Positions 34,817 to 46,720 of a stretch of 64,000 nt of DNA are shown here, piece after piece. A program made the translations under genes and the position numbers. Under the pieces are notes generated by a model, which was given only the letters and a program-made list of their open reading frames with translations, searched no databases and was not told where the DNA came from. The stretch lies in the NCBI RefSeq assembly GCF_000208745.1, contig NC_030858.1, positions 17,853,691-17,917,690 of the forward strand, written 5' to 3'. Origin of the DNA: Theobroma cacao (taxonomy: Eukaryota > Streptophyta > Magnoliopsida > Malvales > Malvaceae). Every line of letters starts with the position of its first letter. Within the stretch, counting starts at the first letter, position 1.

Positions 34817-35812
34817 ACATAACACAGGACACATGGATTCATCACAGTCGCATTCCACAACGTAAAACATTTCATTAAAAGCTTGTTCCCATGCATATTT
34901 TAGAGAAAACAGATAAAATATTTCAATGGATTTAATCAAACACATATGCCCTAATCCTAAAACATTTTAATGCAAGTTCACTTACCGGTATTTGTTAAAT
35001 CTTTACCCAACTCTAACTTCCTCTAATGGTCCAAATGGGGCAGTGGGGCTTCGTTGGAACCTATCATCACATTAGCATCACAATTAACTCAATTCACATA
35101 ACTATAAATTCTAAAAGCTATCTCCCAACTAGCTTCCAATTGCCATTAAGTGGCTATCTATTTTCACTATCCTAATCACTCTAAAATGAATAAACAACCT
35201 CAACTACAAAACACTGACAAGTCTAATCACTAGCCATTCTCAACACTTAAAAATCAACTCTAATTCACTACTCACCTTGGTAGCTTTGTAATTGAATTTT
35301 TTTGCAAAAATTTTCAAGCTATTATAGAAGCTCCCTCTTTCTCTCTCTAAAACACTTAGCTAGTGAGAGAAAGTATGGAAGTAAGACTTTTCAAGGGTTT
35401 TAAAGTGAGAGAGTGAAAGAGCACAAAAGATTCTATGAAAAAGTGCACAAAAGCATGAAAATTGGAGCTAACTTAAGAGAAGTTATGGAGGTTTCAAAAC
35501 AAGCTTCCATGGAGGATGAAAAAAACGTGAGATGGGAGGAAGAAAAAGAAGAAGCTACTAGAGAAATGAAGAAGCTGCTAGAAAAATGATATTTAGAGCT
35601 AAAGCTTATCCAAACTCTACTTAAATTATGAAAATACCCTTAACAAGTTGGCTTGTTCTCCTCTAATCCTTGGTGCAATCTTTGTACTCTTTTGACACTA
35701 GGACAAAGTCCATAATAGTCTAAAAATACTCAGGTTCACGAAAACTTAAAATTTCAACTCGAGATGAAAAATGACTATTTTGCCCCTAAGGAAAAATGAC
35801 CATTTTGGCTTG

Positions 35813-36330
35813 TTCTCCAAAATGCCATATCCATTGGAATATCCACCACCCCCACTACTTTCACAAAGTGGCAAAATTGATCAATAGCACGATCACTACC
35901 CGACCATACAATCCAGTGCACTAAGGAACCTCAGAATTAGACAAAATATCAATAAGATCTAAAAACATGTTTTGTCTAAGCCCATCATCATTAGGCACAT
36001 AGATGTTGCCAAACCCAATTTTAGAGTTATGTTTCAGCAAAGTTCTAAGAAGAAGAATAAAATTCTGCTGGATAATAGAGCTTTCACAATTGAAAAAAAA
36101 AACCTGACCAAATAGAAATAAGGCCTCCCAAAGCACTAACAGAGTCCATAGTAATCCAAGAAAAATCATTGGAGCCCCATAAACAATTAATAGTTCTTCT
36201 ACTAACAACTTTGAGTTTAGTTTCTCACAAAAAAAAAATCATTGAAGGATTGACAAAAGAAATTTACCTTCTAATACCCCTTATCTTCTCTCCTCTATTT
36301 AATCCCTAACGTTCCAAAAAAAAATGATTA
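35813..36330 (-). pseudogene. LINE endonuclease domain, broken
   Basis: On the minus strand the text near 36320 reads NVRGLNRGEKIRGIRR, the opening of the apurinic-type endonuclease of plant LINEs. It runs on through LWEALFLFGQVFF and SSIIQQNFILLLRTL (36208-36030) to IGFGNIYVPNDD. The ..DQFCHFVKVVGVVDIPM phrase ends at 35820, where the LTR fragment begins. It nicks target DNA in a live element. Several frame changes are present (for example in an A-run at 36092-36099). Confidence 0.75.
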
Positions 36331-36609
36331 TTGTGGAATGTCATTACCCAACTTGACAACAAGATCAGGAAGATCATGCTCAATCTCAATGTCAACTAAA
36401 GCCTCAATAATCCCAAAGGGTCATTCGCAAACTGAATTCCCAAGTTATTGGCAAGAGCAAGAGTTTCTTCTGTATTCTTCAAAATTACAAGATCACTATA
36501 AGCATCAAAATTATCATTTCCCAAAACTAATCTGTCATTATTAAGCATGCCCATAATAAAATTTTTAAAATTTTTATTCTACTTCGCCCCTTTACCTTTC
36601 TTAGAACAT
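36331..36609 (-). pseudogene. LINE region upstream of endonuclease (ORF1/ORF2 junction)
   Basis: The minus strand is open over NDRLVLGNDNFDAYSDLVIL and ANNLGIQFANDPFGI to a stop near 36335. It is acidic and consistent with the end of a LINE ORF1. No zinc knuckle is visible before the Athila LTR cuts it off at 36610. Confidence 0.5.
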
Positions 36610-38018
36610 TGTTGCTGATTTCTCATGCAAGTGCACGTATTGTTAACAAGTAATACAGTAATGAATAAAGTATCGTTTCCATGGAGAATTGTTTTAATTC
36701 CTACTATTAACTACTAAAATTAAAACACCCTAATTTTATTCAAACAACCAAATTTTAAAATTATTAAAAAAAAATTAAAACTACTAAACTGAAACTTCAA
36801 TCAACTACCAAACCTAAGATTATGATATCCCTCAATACTTCATCTAATTATTATCTGTCTCTCTCTTAACTCAGTTTAATGGATTAAGTTGCTAACCTAA
36901 AGTCCTAAATTATTTGAAAGTCTTTGTTGAGTTTCTCATAAAAATACCTCTCCCTATTAATTTATTATATGTCTATACAAATTAAACTAAAAAAGATTCA
37001 TTAAGTTTGTGCTCTAATCTTGGCTATGTATGGCTTATAAGTGTATGTCTACCCTATATGCAAATCAAAGCACCTAATCAACTAAGTGTATTCGATTATA
37101 CGCTATTCTATTCAAGGTCTACCTGAATCTCCTTTGTCAAGGTTTAACATAGGTTTCCAATTCAATCTAATTGGTGATCAAGCAATTAGAAGCACTAACA
37201 ACAAAATAAAACAAACAACCTAAATCTATCAAACATAAGTAAAAGAGAGATAAATAATTCAGACTACATATTGAGTTTAATCATAATCCTAGATTAATAA
37301 ATTAGTTCCCCATCAAGTCACACATCATCATTGAATAAAGTTTAAACAATAAAAACAAATTAAGAAAATAAAAGAATAATAAAAAAGAATAAACTCAAGA
37401 ATTATAATCTTGATCTTCCAAGTCTTCTTGAATCCTTCAAAATCTTCTCAGCTTCAATGACTTTGTGGCTTGACTCTCAGCTTTCAATCTAGTGCTTTTT
37501 TTTCGCTCTCCTTAAGTCCTCCGAAAGGTTTTTTTTATAAGATTTGAAGTTAGGCCAAGTTTGGTGGAGAAAGAATTCAATTCTAACTATGATTTCCTCA
37601 TCAAACTGTGAGTTGCAGCCTTACCCAATTAATTAACAGAAATCATAATTGTTTTAGGACTACTATAGTGCATCAACTTCAACAAGATTTTTGACCACCT
37701 TTCAGTTCTATAGTGACAGTTATTGTCAAAATATCGGGACATGTGCAGTGAAGGTCTGCATCTCACAAACACCCAACTTGACAACTTTTCACCCTTTTAA
37801 TTTCACACCTACAAAATCAACAAATAAATAAATAATAACATATCTTAGGCACATAAACACTAATTTAAGCACAAAATTTACTAAAATTAGATGGACTCGC
37901 CTAATTAACTAACCTAAAATAATTAAATAAAACTTAATAATTTCTATGCATATCTATAAAAACTAAGTAAATTACTATTAAAATTAAGTCCAAATAACTC
38001 TATATGATACAATTATCA
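36610..38018 (-). mobile_element. Athila-type LTR, minus strand (solo or remnant)
   Basis: On the minus strand it starts TGATAATTGTATCATATAGAG at 38018 and ends GTGCACTTGCATGAG...CAACA at 36610, collinear with the LTR at 41355-42991. No internal domain lies on either side, so it is most likely a solo LTR. The flanking five bases, AACAT and CTCAT, agree at only three positions, so a target duplication is not proven. Confidence 0.75.
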
Positions 38019-38099
38019 CTCATCCAACCCAACTTGATTTGATTTTAAAGTTAACAACTTATTTTTTTTTCTTTTTCTTTAAGCAATGTTAACGAAATT

Positions 38100-39215
38100 G
38101 ATCAGCTAACTTGGGAGTTATTGTACATGATGGCAAATCGATACTATTTCAGCATGATGCATGGTTAAAAGATACGATTCCAAAGAGGGAGTTTCCTCGA
38201 CTATTCACACTGACAATGAATAAAGCTTTTTGGATGACAATTCGACTAGTGGATAAGGTTATAGAGTTTTCTTTAAGAATTTTCTTAGAGAAGTGTTCCT
38301 ACTCTTCACCAATTTTATGAGGCATAAACAAATGAACCTTTGGATTGAAAGTGATTCCATGAATGATGTATCTTGGATTAATAATCCTTATGAAGTTTAA
38401 AGGAGATGTAGATAATGTGTGGTCAAATAGAGAGCTTTCAACAGTCCATTACATGCTGGAGAGTAACGCACATTATGAGAGAAGAAAATTGTAAGGCAGA
38501 TAAGTTGGCAAAAGAAGTCGTAAGAGAAGTTGAACTCCTACTTTTGAATAAAAGATCTGAACGTAGAGGAGTTGTTCTGCCGAGATACTCAATTTAAATA
38601 GAAGTCCTAATTCACATAGGAATTATAATTTAACTCGAATTTGTGCAATGAAGGAGATAGAGGAGTCTAAATTAAAATAGGACTCTATCTGACAAAGTCA
38701 AATTGGATATCAATTCTGAAATCTGAATAGTGGAGGGAGTTGGATATGTAGAAAACGTGAAGGATGGAGATATTCAGACATAAACTTGAAAATTGGATAG
38801 GTTTCAGACAATAATAAATGGAGTGTGAATAGTGTGGTTTTCAGACAGAAGAGAGATGGAATCTCCAAAGGGTTTAGACAAACTTTAAAGGTGATTTGGA
38901 CTACAACTAATGGCAAAGGTGCGGACAGCATTCAAACGGCAAGGGTTCGAACATCAACTAAATTCAGAAAGAAATCGCTGAACTCATTTGGTGGCTTGGA
39001 CAGATCAGAATTTGAATGCAATTAGGATAAGACTTAATTCGGATAGCCCTTAAGGCTATCATAAATGGGCAAATGGTTTTATTAAAGCAATGCACCCCTA
39101 CATCCCTAAGTCGAGAGTTAAGTGTTTTGAGGTTTTTATTTTTATCTAATTTTTATTATTTTGATGTAAACATAAAGTCCAAAGCTATTTCAAGCTTTGG
39201 CACTCAGTAATAAAA
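38100..39215 (+). mobile_element. LINE fragment, plus strand (linker, RNase H, 3' UTR)
   Basis: At 38111-38320 the frame reads HDGKSILFQHDAWLKDTI then KREFPRLFTLTMNKAFW, the segment between reverse transcriptase and zf-RVT. It jumps at about 38325 to RNase H text (LWIESDSMNDVSWINNP), so the zf-RVT domain is deleted. The RNase H end (HIMREENCKADKLAKEV) is in the frame 38415-38597. A LINE-like 3' UTR follows, ending near TTTGGCACTCAGTAATAAAA (39196-39215) without a clear A-run. Confidence 0.75.
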
Positions 39216-40243
39216 TTGCATACCCATATCAATATAATGTTATGTGTTGACCTAAAAAGTAAAAGGTGATTAAGGGCTGAAATTTGAGAGAAGAGATGCG
39301 AAGAGAAAATTGAGAAAATAGGAGGCAACAACTCGACAAGAAGAATCTCAATTGGCATCGCTTCTGCCTCCTCCCTTGATGGTTTTGATTTTCTCTCTTC
39401 CTCCTCCTTCGCACTAGGCTTTTTTAGTTTCTTTTTGGAAGTGAGAAATTTGGTAGTCACTTATCCATGTTAGCATAAGGTTCAACCAGTACAAGCATTC
39501 CCACCTCCTTGGAGTTTTCATCACAAGCCATTTGTGTGGACAACCATGAGAGGCTAAACAAGTGGACAAATTCTGGTTTATAACAACCAAAGCTTGGTGG
39601 GTTTGTGATTTTAGTTTATTGACTTGTTGATTTCGACATCAAAGGTCCTAATGTATACCATTATTCCTCCCATAGTTATGCTTATTACTTTAAACAAGGC
39701 CAAAAGGTGATCTTGACTGAGGGGTAAAATTTTGATTTTACGTTGCACCTTGTATATGATGCATGACTTTTCCCCAACAATTCCTACTTCTAATGATTTT
39801 CCCTTGAATTTTGAATTATTCCTTGGATGGGCCATACCAATTTGGGAGAAGTTTGATAACTCATAGATCCCCTTCTATATGTGTATGGAAATTAAGGAAA
39901 GAAAAGCTTTTTCTCTTTCGTTCTTCGAGGGCTAAAAATGGAACAGAAATCCCTTGCCTCTAGTTGATGCCTCCATTGGTGCCTCATTCTTATTTTCATG
40001 TCATGTATCCATTAACTTGTTAACATTAAATTAGGTTACCCTAAAGGCAGTCTTGTTCTGTTCCTACTCACGTTAACAAAAAAAGAAAGCTGCAGCTTTT
40101 TGCTTTTGGTAATATGTTCTTTATCCCCACGCATCGTCGCGTTCCTACACAGCCTTCTCCTGGCAATATGTTCTTCTTTTTCTATTGTTCTTTGAACCTA
40201 AACTAGATGAATTAAAACGAGTTTTTTTTCCTTCGTGGTTAGA
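39216..40243. other. Intergenic DNA or 5' region of the PreP remnant
   Basis: No supported gene. The open frames at 39185-39460 and 39611-39835 (minus) show no domain. If the PreP remnant kept its first exon (organelle transit peptide), it should lie here, but I could not identify it. Confidence 0.4.
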
Positions 40244-41190
40244 TATTGTTGTGGAGTTGAAGATGAAGTTGCACAGAAGCTTGGATTCGAGAAAGTATCG
40301 GAAAAGTTCATCAGAGAGTGTAAACCAAAAGGTGTTTTTTTTAAGCATAAAAAAAAATGCCTGGGTCATGTCCGCTTCAAATGATGAAGAGAACAAGGTC
40401 TTCGGAATTGTTTTATGGACTCGACCATAAGTTCTTCATTCCTTTACAAATTCCCCATGTATTTATGAATTGAGAATGTAATTAGGCTTCAGCTTAATAT
40501 TTCATGTTCTACATCTACTATTGTCTGTTATTGATGTTTTGATAAAATTATTTATTTCATGTTGAATTCTGAATTTGAATTGGCAATGTTGGAGTGCTTG
40601 ATTCAGTAGCCAAATAACGATGTTGGACATTTAGAGAACGTTTATGTGGTGATCGAATTGATAATTGCATGAGTTTTTATGATTTCCTATGTGTCAATGT
40701 CGGAAGGATTCCATCGGGATTCTTCACGTCTTGGAGCACAGTGTATTATGTGGTTCGAGAAAGAATCCATTGAAGGAGCCATTTGTTGAATTGTTAAAAG
40801 GGAGCTTGGACACTTTTCTGCATACATTCATGTATCTTGACAGGACTTGCTATCCAGTTGCTTCCACCAATACAAAGGTAAAATTTTTGCTTTTGGATAA
40901 TATTGAGAAATTGCAAAAGAGAGGTCAGCCTGATGTCACAGTAGATGCAAGACAGCACCAATTGAAGCTCCTTCACTGCACCTCCCAACACCCATGCACA
41001 TATGTGCAAACATAAATATGGAGGAGAAATTAGTTAGAGAGTTGTGAGAATGAAATGTTTAATGTTATTAAATTTCAATTTTTGACTTTGTTTTATTTTC
41101 TACATAGGATTTTTATAATCTTGTTGATGTATACCTAGATGCTGTCTTCTTCCCCAAGTGCATCAAGGACTCCCAAACTTTTTATATTTG
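40244..41190 (+). pseudogene. Presequence protease (PreP, M16C) pseudogene, N-terminal exons
   Basis: Three exon-like blocks match plant PreP, the dual-targeted mitochondrial/chloroplast metalloprotease that degrades cleaved targeting peptides. Block A (40244-40429) reads EDEVAQKLGFEKVSEKFI; after a frameshift in an A-run near 40350 it reads MSASNDEENKVFGIV. Block B (40704-40877) reads HVLEHSVLCGSRKNPLKEPF with the inverted zinc motif HxxEH intact (40725-40739), and ends CYPVASTNTK at a donor GTAAAA. Block C (41108-41182) follows an acceptor CATAG and reads DFYNLVDVYLDAVFFPK. The junction between A and B lacks good splice signals. After C similarity stops and a TAA follows (41192-41194). About nine tenths of the protein is absent. 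An Athila LTR begins 170 bases downstream. Introns show a DNA-level remnant, not a retrocopy. Confidence 0.85.
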
Positions 41191-41194
41191 TTAA

Positions 41195-41354
41195 GTTATA
41201 TATAGTTGTTCACTGATATGATGGTGTCTTTGAGCATTTATGTTTAGGGTTGGATGCTAGCGTAGGATAATTTGTTTTGGTTTTATAGCTTCTTTGTGTT
41301 GTTCTCTGTTTCTCTGTTTTGATTTCTTGATTTAGTTTCTTTCAAGTCTGAGGG
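41195..41354 (+). other. Junction DNA between PreP remnant and Athila LTR
   Basis: The last ~70 bases resemble the polypurine-tract approach of an Athila element (TTTCAAGTCTGAGGG before the LTR TG). They may therefore be the internal 3' end of an element whose body is gone. Confidence 0.35.
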
Positions 41355-42991
41355 TGATAATTTTATTTTATAGAGTTATTTGGTCACAACTTTGGGTAAT
41401 TTTGTCTAAGCTCTTGAGATTTAATTTAAGTATTAAAAGTTTTTAGTCATTTATTTTATTTAAGTTAATTATAGTGGGTTCAATTACTTTAAGTTATTTT
41501 ATGATATTTTGTTTTAAGTATAGTTATTATTTTAATTAGTTTATTGCTTTGGTGAGTGCTATGAAAAGGTTGAAATTTTTTGAAGATGAATGCATTCAAG
41601 ATGTAGACTTCCACAACATATGTTCTGGTATTTCGAGCATATCTTTCACTACAGAAGTTCAATTTACATGATTCTTAAACCCATGGAAAGTAAAGAGGCA
41701 GAGCTACAACTTTCATGTTTACTACTTTGCTCATTTTAACCTATATGAAAGAGAAAATCATGTTACATGTCAAAGTAGTGCAGTAGAACTTGAGATTTCA
41801 AGATAGAACAAAGAGGGCTACGGCCATGGAAGGAAGCAGTGTCACGGCACCCCAACAAGCAAAGATGCTTTGGGCACATAGAGGAGTTGGTGTTATAGCC
41901 ACCAAGGAAGCAGCACCATGGCACCCAAAGAGAAAAAATGAAAAAAAAAAATAAAAACAAGGCTCAACATCGCGACTCTTATATGTTAGAAAAGACTTTT
42001 TGTGCAATCGAACTTCTATTTCGATGCAAATTCAAGATCTATTTAATTTCCCTTTCAGAAGCACGTTAAAGCAACAATTAAGAAAGATTTTTTTGAAGAA
42101 AAAAAGGCTTTGTGGGTAGCAAAAAAGCAAGGAAAGCAGGAAAATCACCGATCGAAGGCTTGATAAAAATTGGAGTCCTTTCTTTTTTTGTTATCTTTAT
42201 ACTTTCTTGTTTAGTTTTGATGGTTAAATTTTTTTTTTTGGATGATATTTTTAGAAATTATGTTCAACTATTTTTTTTTATTTAGAATTACAATCGAACC
42301 AAATGCATAATCTGAATTTTTAATATTCTTTCTTACTTATAATTAATAGTGTTTAAGTTATTTATTTCAATTATGTTCTTAATGCATCTAATTGCTTGAT
42401 CATCAATTAGATTGATTTGGAATCCTAAACGGAACTAGAAGGAGTTTCGAGTAAGCCATAGATGAAATAGCATATGTTCAATATTAGTTGTATGAGATGA
42501 TTGGTTTGATTCATGTGTAAGGTAAGAATACACTTACATGTCATATGTAGCCATAATTAAAGTTTAAGCTTAATGAGTCTTTTTAATTTCAATTTGCATA
42601 GGAAAATAGGAAGTTGGTTAAAGAAGATATTTTTATAAGAACATCGAAAGGGACTTATAAATATATTAGAACTCTAGATTAACAACTAAGGCCTATCTAA
42701 TAAATAAAGAAAAAGTAGAGAGAGTTAGATGAATCATTAAGGGGATATTGTGGTTCTAGGCTTTTGATTGATTGATTCTAGTTAAATTGTTACTTTTATT
42801 TCTAATTTTAGTTTTAATTATAGTTTCTTTAATTTTTAGTCATTTTAATGTAGGATGTTTGGATAAATTTGAGTTATTTTAAATTTAGTACTTAGCAAAA
42901 AGATTTGTGCACTTTTTCTTGGGAACGAACTTTACTTTCTATTATATTACTTGTTGACAATATGTGCACTTGTATGGTAAATCCGACAACA
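41355..42991 (+). repeat. Athila-type 5' LTR
   Basis: 1,637 bp. It starts TGATAATTTTATTTTATAGAG and ends AATCCGACAACA. It is similar along its length to 11909-13565. Confidence 0.9.
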
Positions 42992-42997
42992 AGTTTT

Positions 42998-43015
42998 TGA
43001 CGCTGTTGCTAGGAA
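42998..43015 (+). promoter_or_regulatory. Primer-binding site, tRNA-Asp type
   Basis: TGACGCTGTTGCTAGGAA matches the complement of the tRNA-Asp 3' end except for a few transition-type changes. It lies six bases after the LTR. Confidence 0.85.
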
Positions 43016-43239
43016 ATTGTCTCAAATTTTCTTTGTTAATATTAATACTAAGAAATCTTGATCTTAATTCAAACTTTCTTTTTCGGTTTCCAAGTATTTT
43101 TGATCATTGTCTGCGAAGAGTGAGAAGTTTGGAGATTGTTCCTTTCGATCTAGAAATTGAAAAGACTCTACAACAACTTTGAAAAGAAAATTCACAAGGT
43201 TCAAATTAATTCGAAACAATGCCTGATCAACAAGTAAAA

Positions 43240-44215
43240 AACAAGTCCTTGTGAGAATATGCTGTACCTCTCATTCAGGGCCTTTATTATAGTGTTCGTA
43301 GACCTACAATCCAAGCTAATAACTTTGAGATTAAGCCAACAATCATTCAGATGATTCAAACTTCAGTTCAGTTTGTGAGATTGTCGAATGATGATCCTAA
43401 GGCACATGTTATGAATTTCTTGAAGATTTGCAGTACATTAAAGATCAATGGTGTTTTGATTATGCCATTAAATTGAGGCTTTTCCCATTTTCACTAAAAA
43501 ACAAGGCAAAGATTTGGTTGAATTCAATTCTAGCTGGTTCCATTAGTACTTGAGATCATTTGGGTAAAAAATTTTTAGCAAAGTTCTTTCCATCAATTAA
43601 GACAACTAAGATGCGAAATCATATCACCTCTTTTACACAATTTGATTATAAATCATTGTCTGAGGCTTGGGAGAGGTATAAGAATTTTATTAGATGTCCT
43701 CACTATGGGTTACCTAAATGGCTGCAAGTTCAACTTTTTTATAATGGTTTGTTGTGACCAATTAAAACCACCATTAATGCTGCAACAGATGGTGCACTTA
43801 TGAGTAAATCCATTGATGAGGCTTATGATTTGTCATTGGAGATGGCTTCAACAATTATCAATTGCCATATGAGAGATTGGGTTTAAGTAAAATTGTTGAT
43901 ATTCATGAGCTTGATGCAATTAATGCCTTGACTTCACAATTGGCTGCTTTTACCAAGAAAATTGATGCATTGGGTGTTAATGTTGTTCATAGTCCTTTTT
44001 CAACATGTGAGTTATGTGGAGATAGGCATCTTAGTGATCAATGTCTTATTACTGCTAAATCTGCATAATTTGTTGGAAATTTTAATAGACAATAGAATAA
44101 TCCATATTCCAACATCTGCAATCCTGGTTGGAGGAATCATCCAACTTCTCATAGAGTAACAACCAAGGATCCTCTTTAGCAGCAAAGCTAAATTATCCCC
44201 TTGGTTTTCCGCCAA
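43240..44215 (+). pseudogene. Athila-type gag, broken
   Basis: Gag text runs through NNFEIKPTIIQMIQTSVQF, then FFPSIKTTKMRNHITSFTQF (43560-43757), SEAWERYKNFIRCPHYG and GLPKWLQVQLFYNGL, each matching the Ty3 gag domain. Stops at 43551-43553 and 43757 and shifts between blocks break the frame. A zinc knuckle, CELCGDRHLSDQC, lies at about 44008-44046. The helical MPYERLGLSKI segment links to it. The protein would form the particle shell. Confidence 0.85.
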
Positions 44216-44659
44216 AAGCTAAAGCTTTTTTGCTTGAGAAAAAACCAACTATGAAAGAAATGTTTATGCAGTACATGGTTAAAATGCTGTCATCCAAAGT
44301 CAAGCAACATCAATCAAGAATCTTGAGACACAAATAGGTCAATTAGCTAATACTATTAATAGTAGATCTCAAGGTATTTTACCTAGTGATACTGAACTCA
44401 ATTCTAGAAGATAAGGTAAAGAGTATGTTAAGGCAATCACACTCAGAATTGGAAAAGAGGTAAGTGGAATAATGTCTAATATGAATATTCAGGTAAGTTT
44501 GTTGAAAAAAAAAGTTGTTTTTGATGTGGAAAAGGAAATTGTGGTTGAAAATTCTTGTAAAAAATCATAATTGAATTCTTCACAACCACCTCCATCCCTT
44601 ATTCCTCAATGTCTCCAAAAACAAAAATTTGACAAGCAATTTCATAAATTTATTACAAT

Positions 44660-45262
44660 GTTAAAAAGTTGCATATTAATATTCCTTTTGCTAAAGCTTT
44701 GAAAAATATACCCAATTATGTGAAATTTTTTAAAGACATCTTGAGTAAAAAGAGGAAATTATGTGAGTTTGATACTATTGCACTTACTAAGGAGTGTAGT
44801 GCCATAATTCAAAATAAGCTTCTACCAAAGCTTAAAGATTCAAGTAGTTTTATTATTCCTTGCACTATTGGTACTTTATGTTTCGCTAAAGCTTTATGTG
44901 ATTTAGGTGCAAGTATAAATTTGATGTCGCTATCAATTTATTGACAACTTGGTTTGGGGGAGATTAAGCCTACTTTTATGACTTTACAACTTGTTAATCT
45001 ATCCTTCACTTATCCATATGTAGTGGAAGATGTTTTGGTGAAAATTGGTAAGTTTATTTTTCTTGTAGATTTTATTGTGCTTGACATAGAGGAAGATCGT
45101 GAAATACCAATCATTCTTGGGAGACCATTCGTAGTTACTGGTAGAGCTCTAATTGATGTTGAAAAAGGTGAACTTACCTTAAGGGTTCAAGACCAAGAGG
45201 TAACTTTTAATATTTTTAAAGCTTTAAAATTTCGAAAAGATTCTTTTGTATGTTGCAGTTAA
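44660..45262 (+). pseudogene. Athila-type protease, one stop
   Basis: Open from 44669 to a TGA at 44942-44944, then from 44954 to 45262. The text has CSAIIQNKLLPKLKDSSSF, then FAKALCDLGASINLM with the catalytic DLGAS-type motif, and after the stop [19 protein letters not shown], the conserved ILGRPF that closes the fold. The order and spacing are those of an aspartic protease of Ty3 elements. The single stop separates the two halves. Confidence 0.85.
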
Positions 45263-45589
45263 TGTGGTGAATAGCATTACCAATGATGTGTTTATCGAAA
45301 ATTATTCTAATGATCCACTTAAGGCTTTCTTAACTTCTAGCTGTGAAAATGGTGATGATAGAATTCTTAAATATGCAAAATTGTTGGATACTCCATCACA
45401 CCTCCCAAAACCTTAATTTGAGTCTTTGGAATTACCAACTTCTTTAATTACACCAGCCAAGAGTTCCATTGAAGAACCACCCACACTTGAGCTTAAGCTA
45501 TTACCTACTCATCTAAGGTACACTTATCTAGGAAACTCATATACTTCATCAGTTATTATTTCTTCTATTCTTATTAACGTGTAGGAAAA

Positions 45590-46720
45590 CAAGCTCTTTC
45601 ATGTGCTAAGAAAGTTTAAGAAGGCCACAGGAAGGACCATTGCTGACATTAAGGGAATTAGTCCATCTATTTGCATGCATAAGATTCTTCTTGAGGAGAA
45701 CCACAAGGCAACCATTGAACATCAATGCAGGCTAAATCCAATCATGAAAGAGGTGGTTAAGAAAGAGATTATCAAGTGGTTAGATACTGGTATAGTATAT
45801 CCTATTTTGGATAGTACATGGGTAACTGGGTAAGTCCAATTCATTGTATACCAAATAAAGGAGGTATAACTATAGTTTCCAATGAAAATAATGAGCTTAT
45901 TGCCACTAGAACTGTGATTGGTTGGAGGGTATGTATGGATTATCGAAAGCTTAATAAGGCTACAAGGAAAGACCACTTTCCTTTACCTTTTATTGATCAG
46001 ACGCTTGATATATTATTTACTACTTTTTAGATAATTATTTTAGGTATAATCAAACAGCTAGAGCTCTTGAAGATGAAGAGAAAACTATTTTCACTGGTCC
46101 CTATGGAACTTTTGCTTTTAGGAGAATGCCTTTTGGACTTTGTAATGCACTTACTACTTTTTAGAGATGTATGATGGCAATTTTTTTTTACATGGTGGAA
46201 AAATATCTTGAGGTATTTATGGATTATTTTTTTGTATTTGGTGATACTTTTGATGATTATCTTTTTAATCTTGCTAGAGTCCTCAAAAAAAGTGAAGAAA
46301 CAAACTTGGTGTTGAATTGGGAACAATGTCACTTTATGGTGCAGAAGGTATTATTCATGGACACAAAGTTTTTAGTAGAGGAATTGAAGTTGACAAAGCT
46401 AAGATTGACATAAATGAGAAACTTCCACCTTCTACATCTGTGAAGGGCATTTGAAGTTTTCTTGGCCATGCTGGTTTTTATAAAAGCTTCATTAAAGACT
46501 TCTCCAAAATTTTGAAGCCACTTTGCAATCTTTTGGAGATAGGTACACCTTTCCACTTTGATGATGCATGTCTTGAAACATTCTTGGAGTTGAAAAAAGA
46601 AATTAGTTTTTGCACCTATTGTCACAGCCTCGAACTGGAATCTTCCTTTTGAACTCATGTTTGATGCTAGTGATTATGCTATAGAGCATCTCTTAGCTAA
46701 CGAAAGGAGAAGATTTTTAT
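45590..46720 (+). pseudogene. Athila-type reverse transcriptase, catalytic Asp lost
   Basis: Blocks: 45603-45833 (TIADIKGISPSICMHKI, then EVVKKEIIKWLDTGIVYPI), 45818-46030 ([13 protein letters not shown], then [20 protein letters not shown], holding the first catalytic Asp), and 46171-46413 (MVEKYLEVFMDYFFVFGD, then LNWEQCHFMV). The catalytic box, xMDD in the lineage, reads MDY: the second Asp codon is TAT at 46225-46227. Stops and frameshifts occur between blocks (for example TAG at 46028 and 46162). The thumb text SFLGHAGFYKSF (about 46455) is in another frame. It cannot polymerise. Confidence 0.9.

Larger units (their letters stand above)
33238..35812 (-). mobile_element. Ty3-type LTR fragment inside the LINE
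   Basis: The left end TGTCACAACACAG is, on the minus strand, an LTR terminus ending TGTGACA, like the GTGACA ends of the Ty3 LTRs elsewhere in this window. At 35755-35805 the minus strand carries GGGGCAAAATAGTCATTTTT text typical of their 5' part. The other terminus is lost: the LINE resumes at 35813 without a TG start or a target duplication. The LINE piece missing between the two sides shows that a deletion accompanied or followed the insertion. No coding. It contains the 182-bp repeats and the microsatellites listed separately. Confidence 0.65.
30839..36609 (-). mobile_element. LINE (plant L1-like), minus strand, broken and interrupted
   Basis: The 3' end is the T-run at 30839-30853 (poly(A) of the minus strand). 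Going right on the minus strand come RNase H, zf-RVT, the C-terminal part of reverse transcriptase and, beyond an LTR fragment (33238-35812), an endonuclease region. The N-terminal part of reverse transcriptase between endonuclease and 33230 is missing. An Athila LTR starting at 36610 cuts the 5' side. The same clade as the LINE fragment at 38100 is suggested by the shared IESDSMN phrase in RNase H. Confidence 0.85.

Noticed and set aside
34602..34865. His/Tyr-rich open frames
   Set aside because: Low-complexity translations of AC and AT microsatellites inside an LTR fragment.
35813..35836. Apparent duplication of TCTCCAAAATGCCATATCCATT between 32426 and 35815
   Set aside because: One lies in LINE RT thumb text and the other at the LINE endonuclease/LTR junction. 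Both fit their own context, so the 22-base match may be chance or microhomology at the junction and not a duplicated module.
36605..38023. Target duplication for the minus-strand Athila LTR
   Set aside because: AACAT and CTCAT agree at only three of five positions.
46027..46658. Minus-strand open frames over the Athila RT
   Set aside because: Antisense shadows; RT motifs lie on the plus strand.
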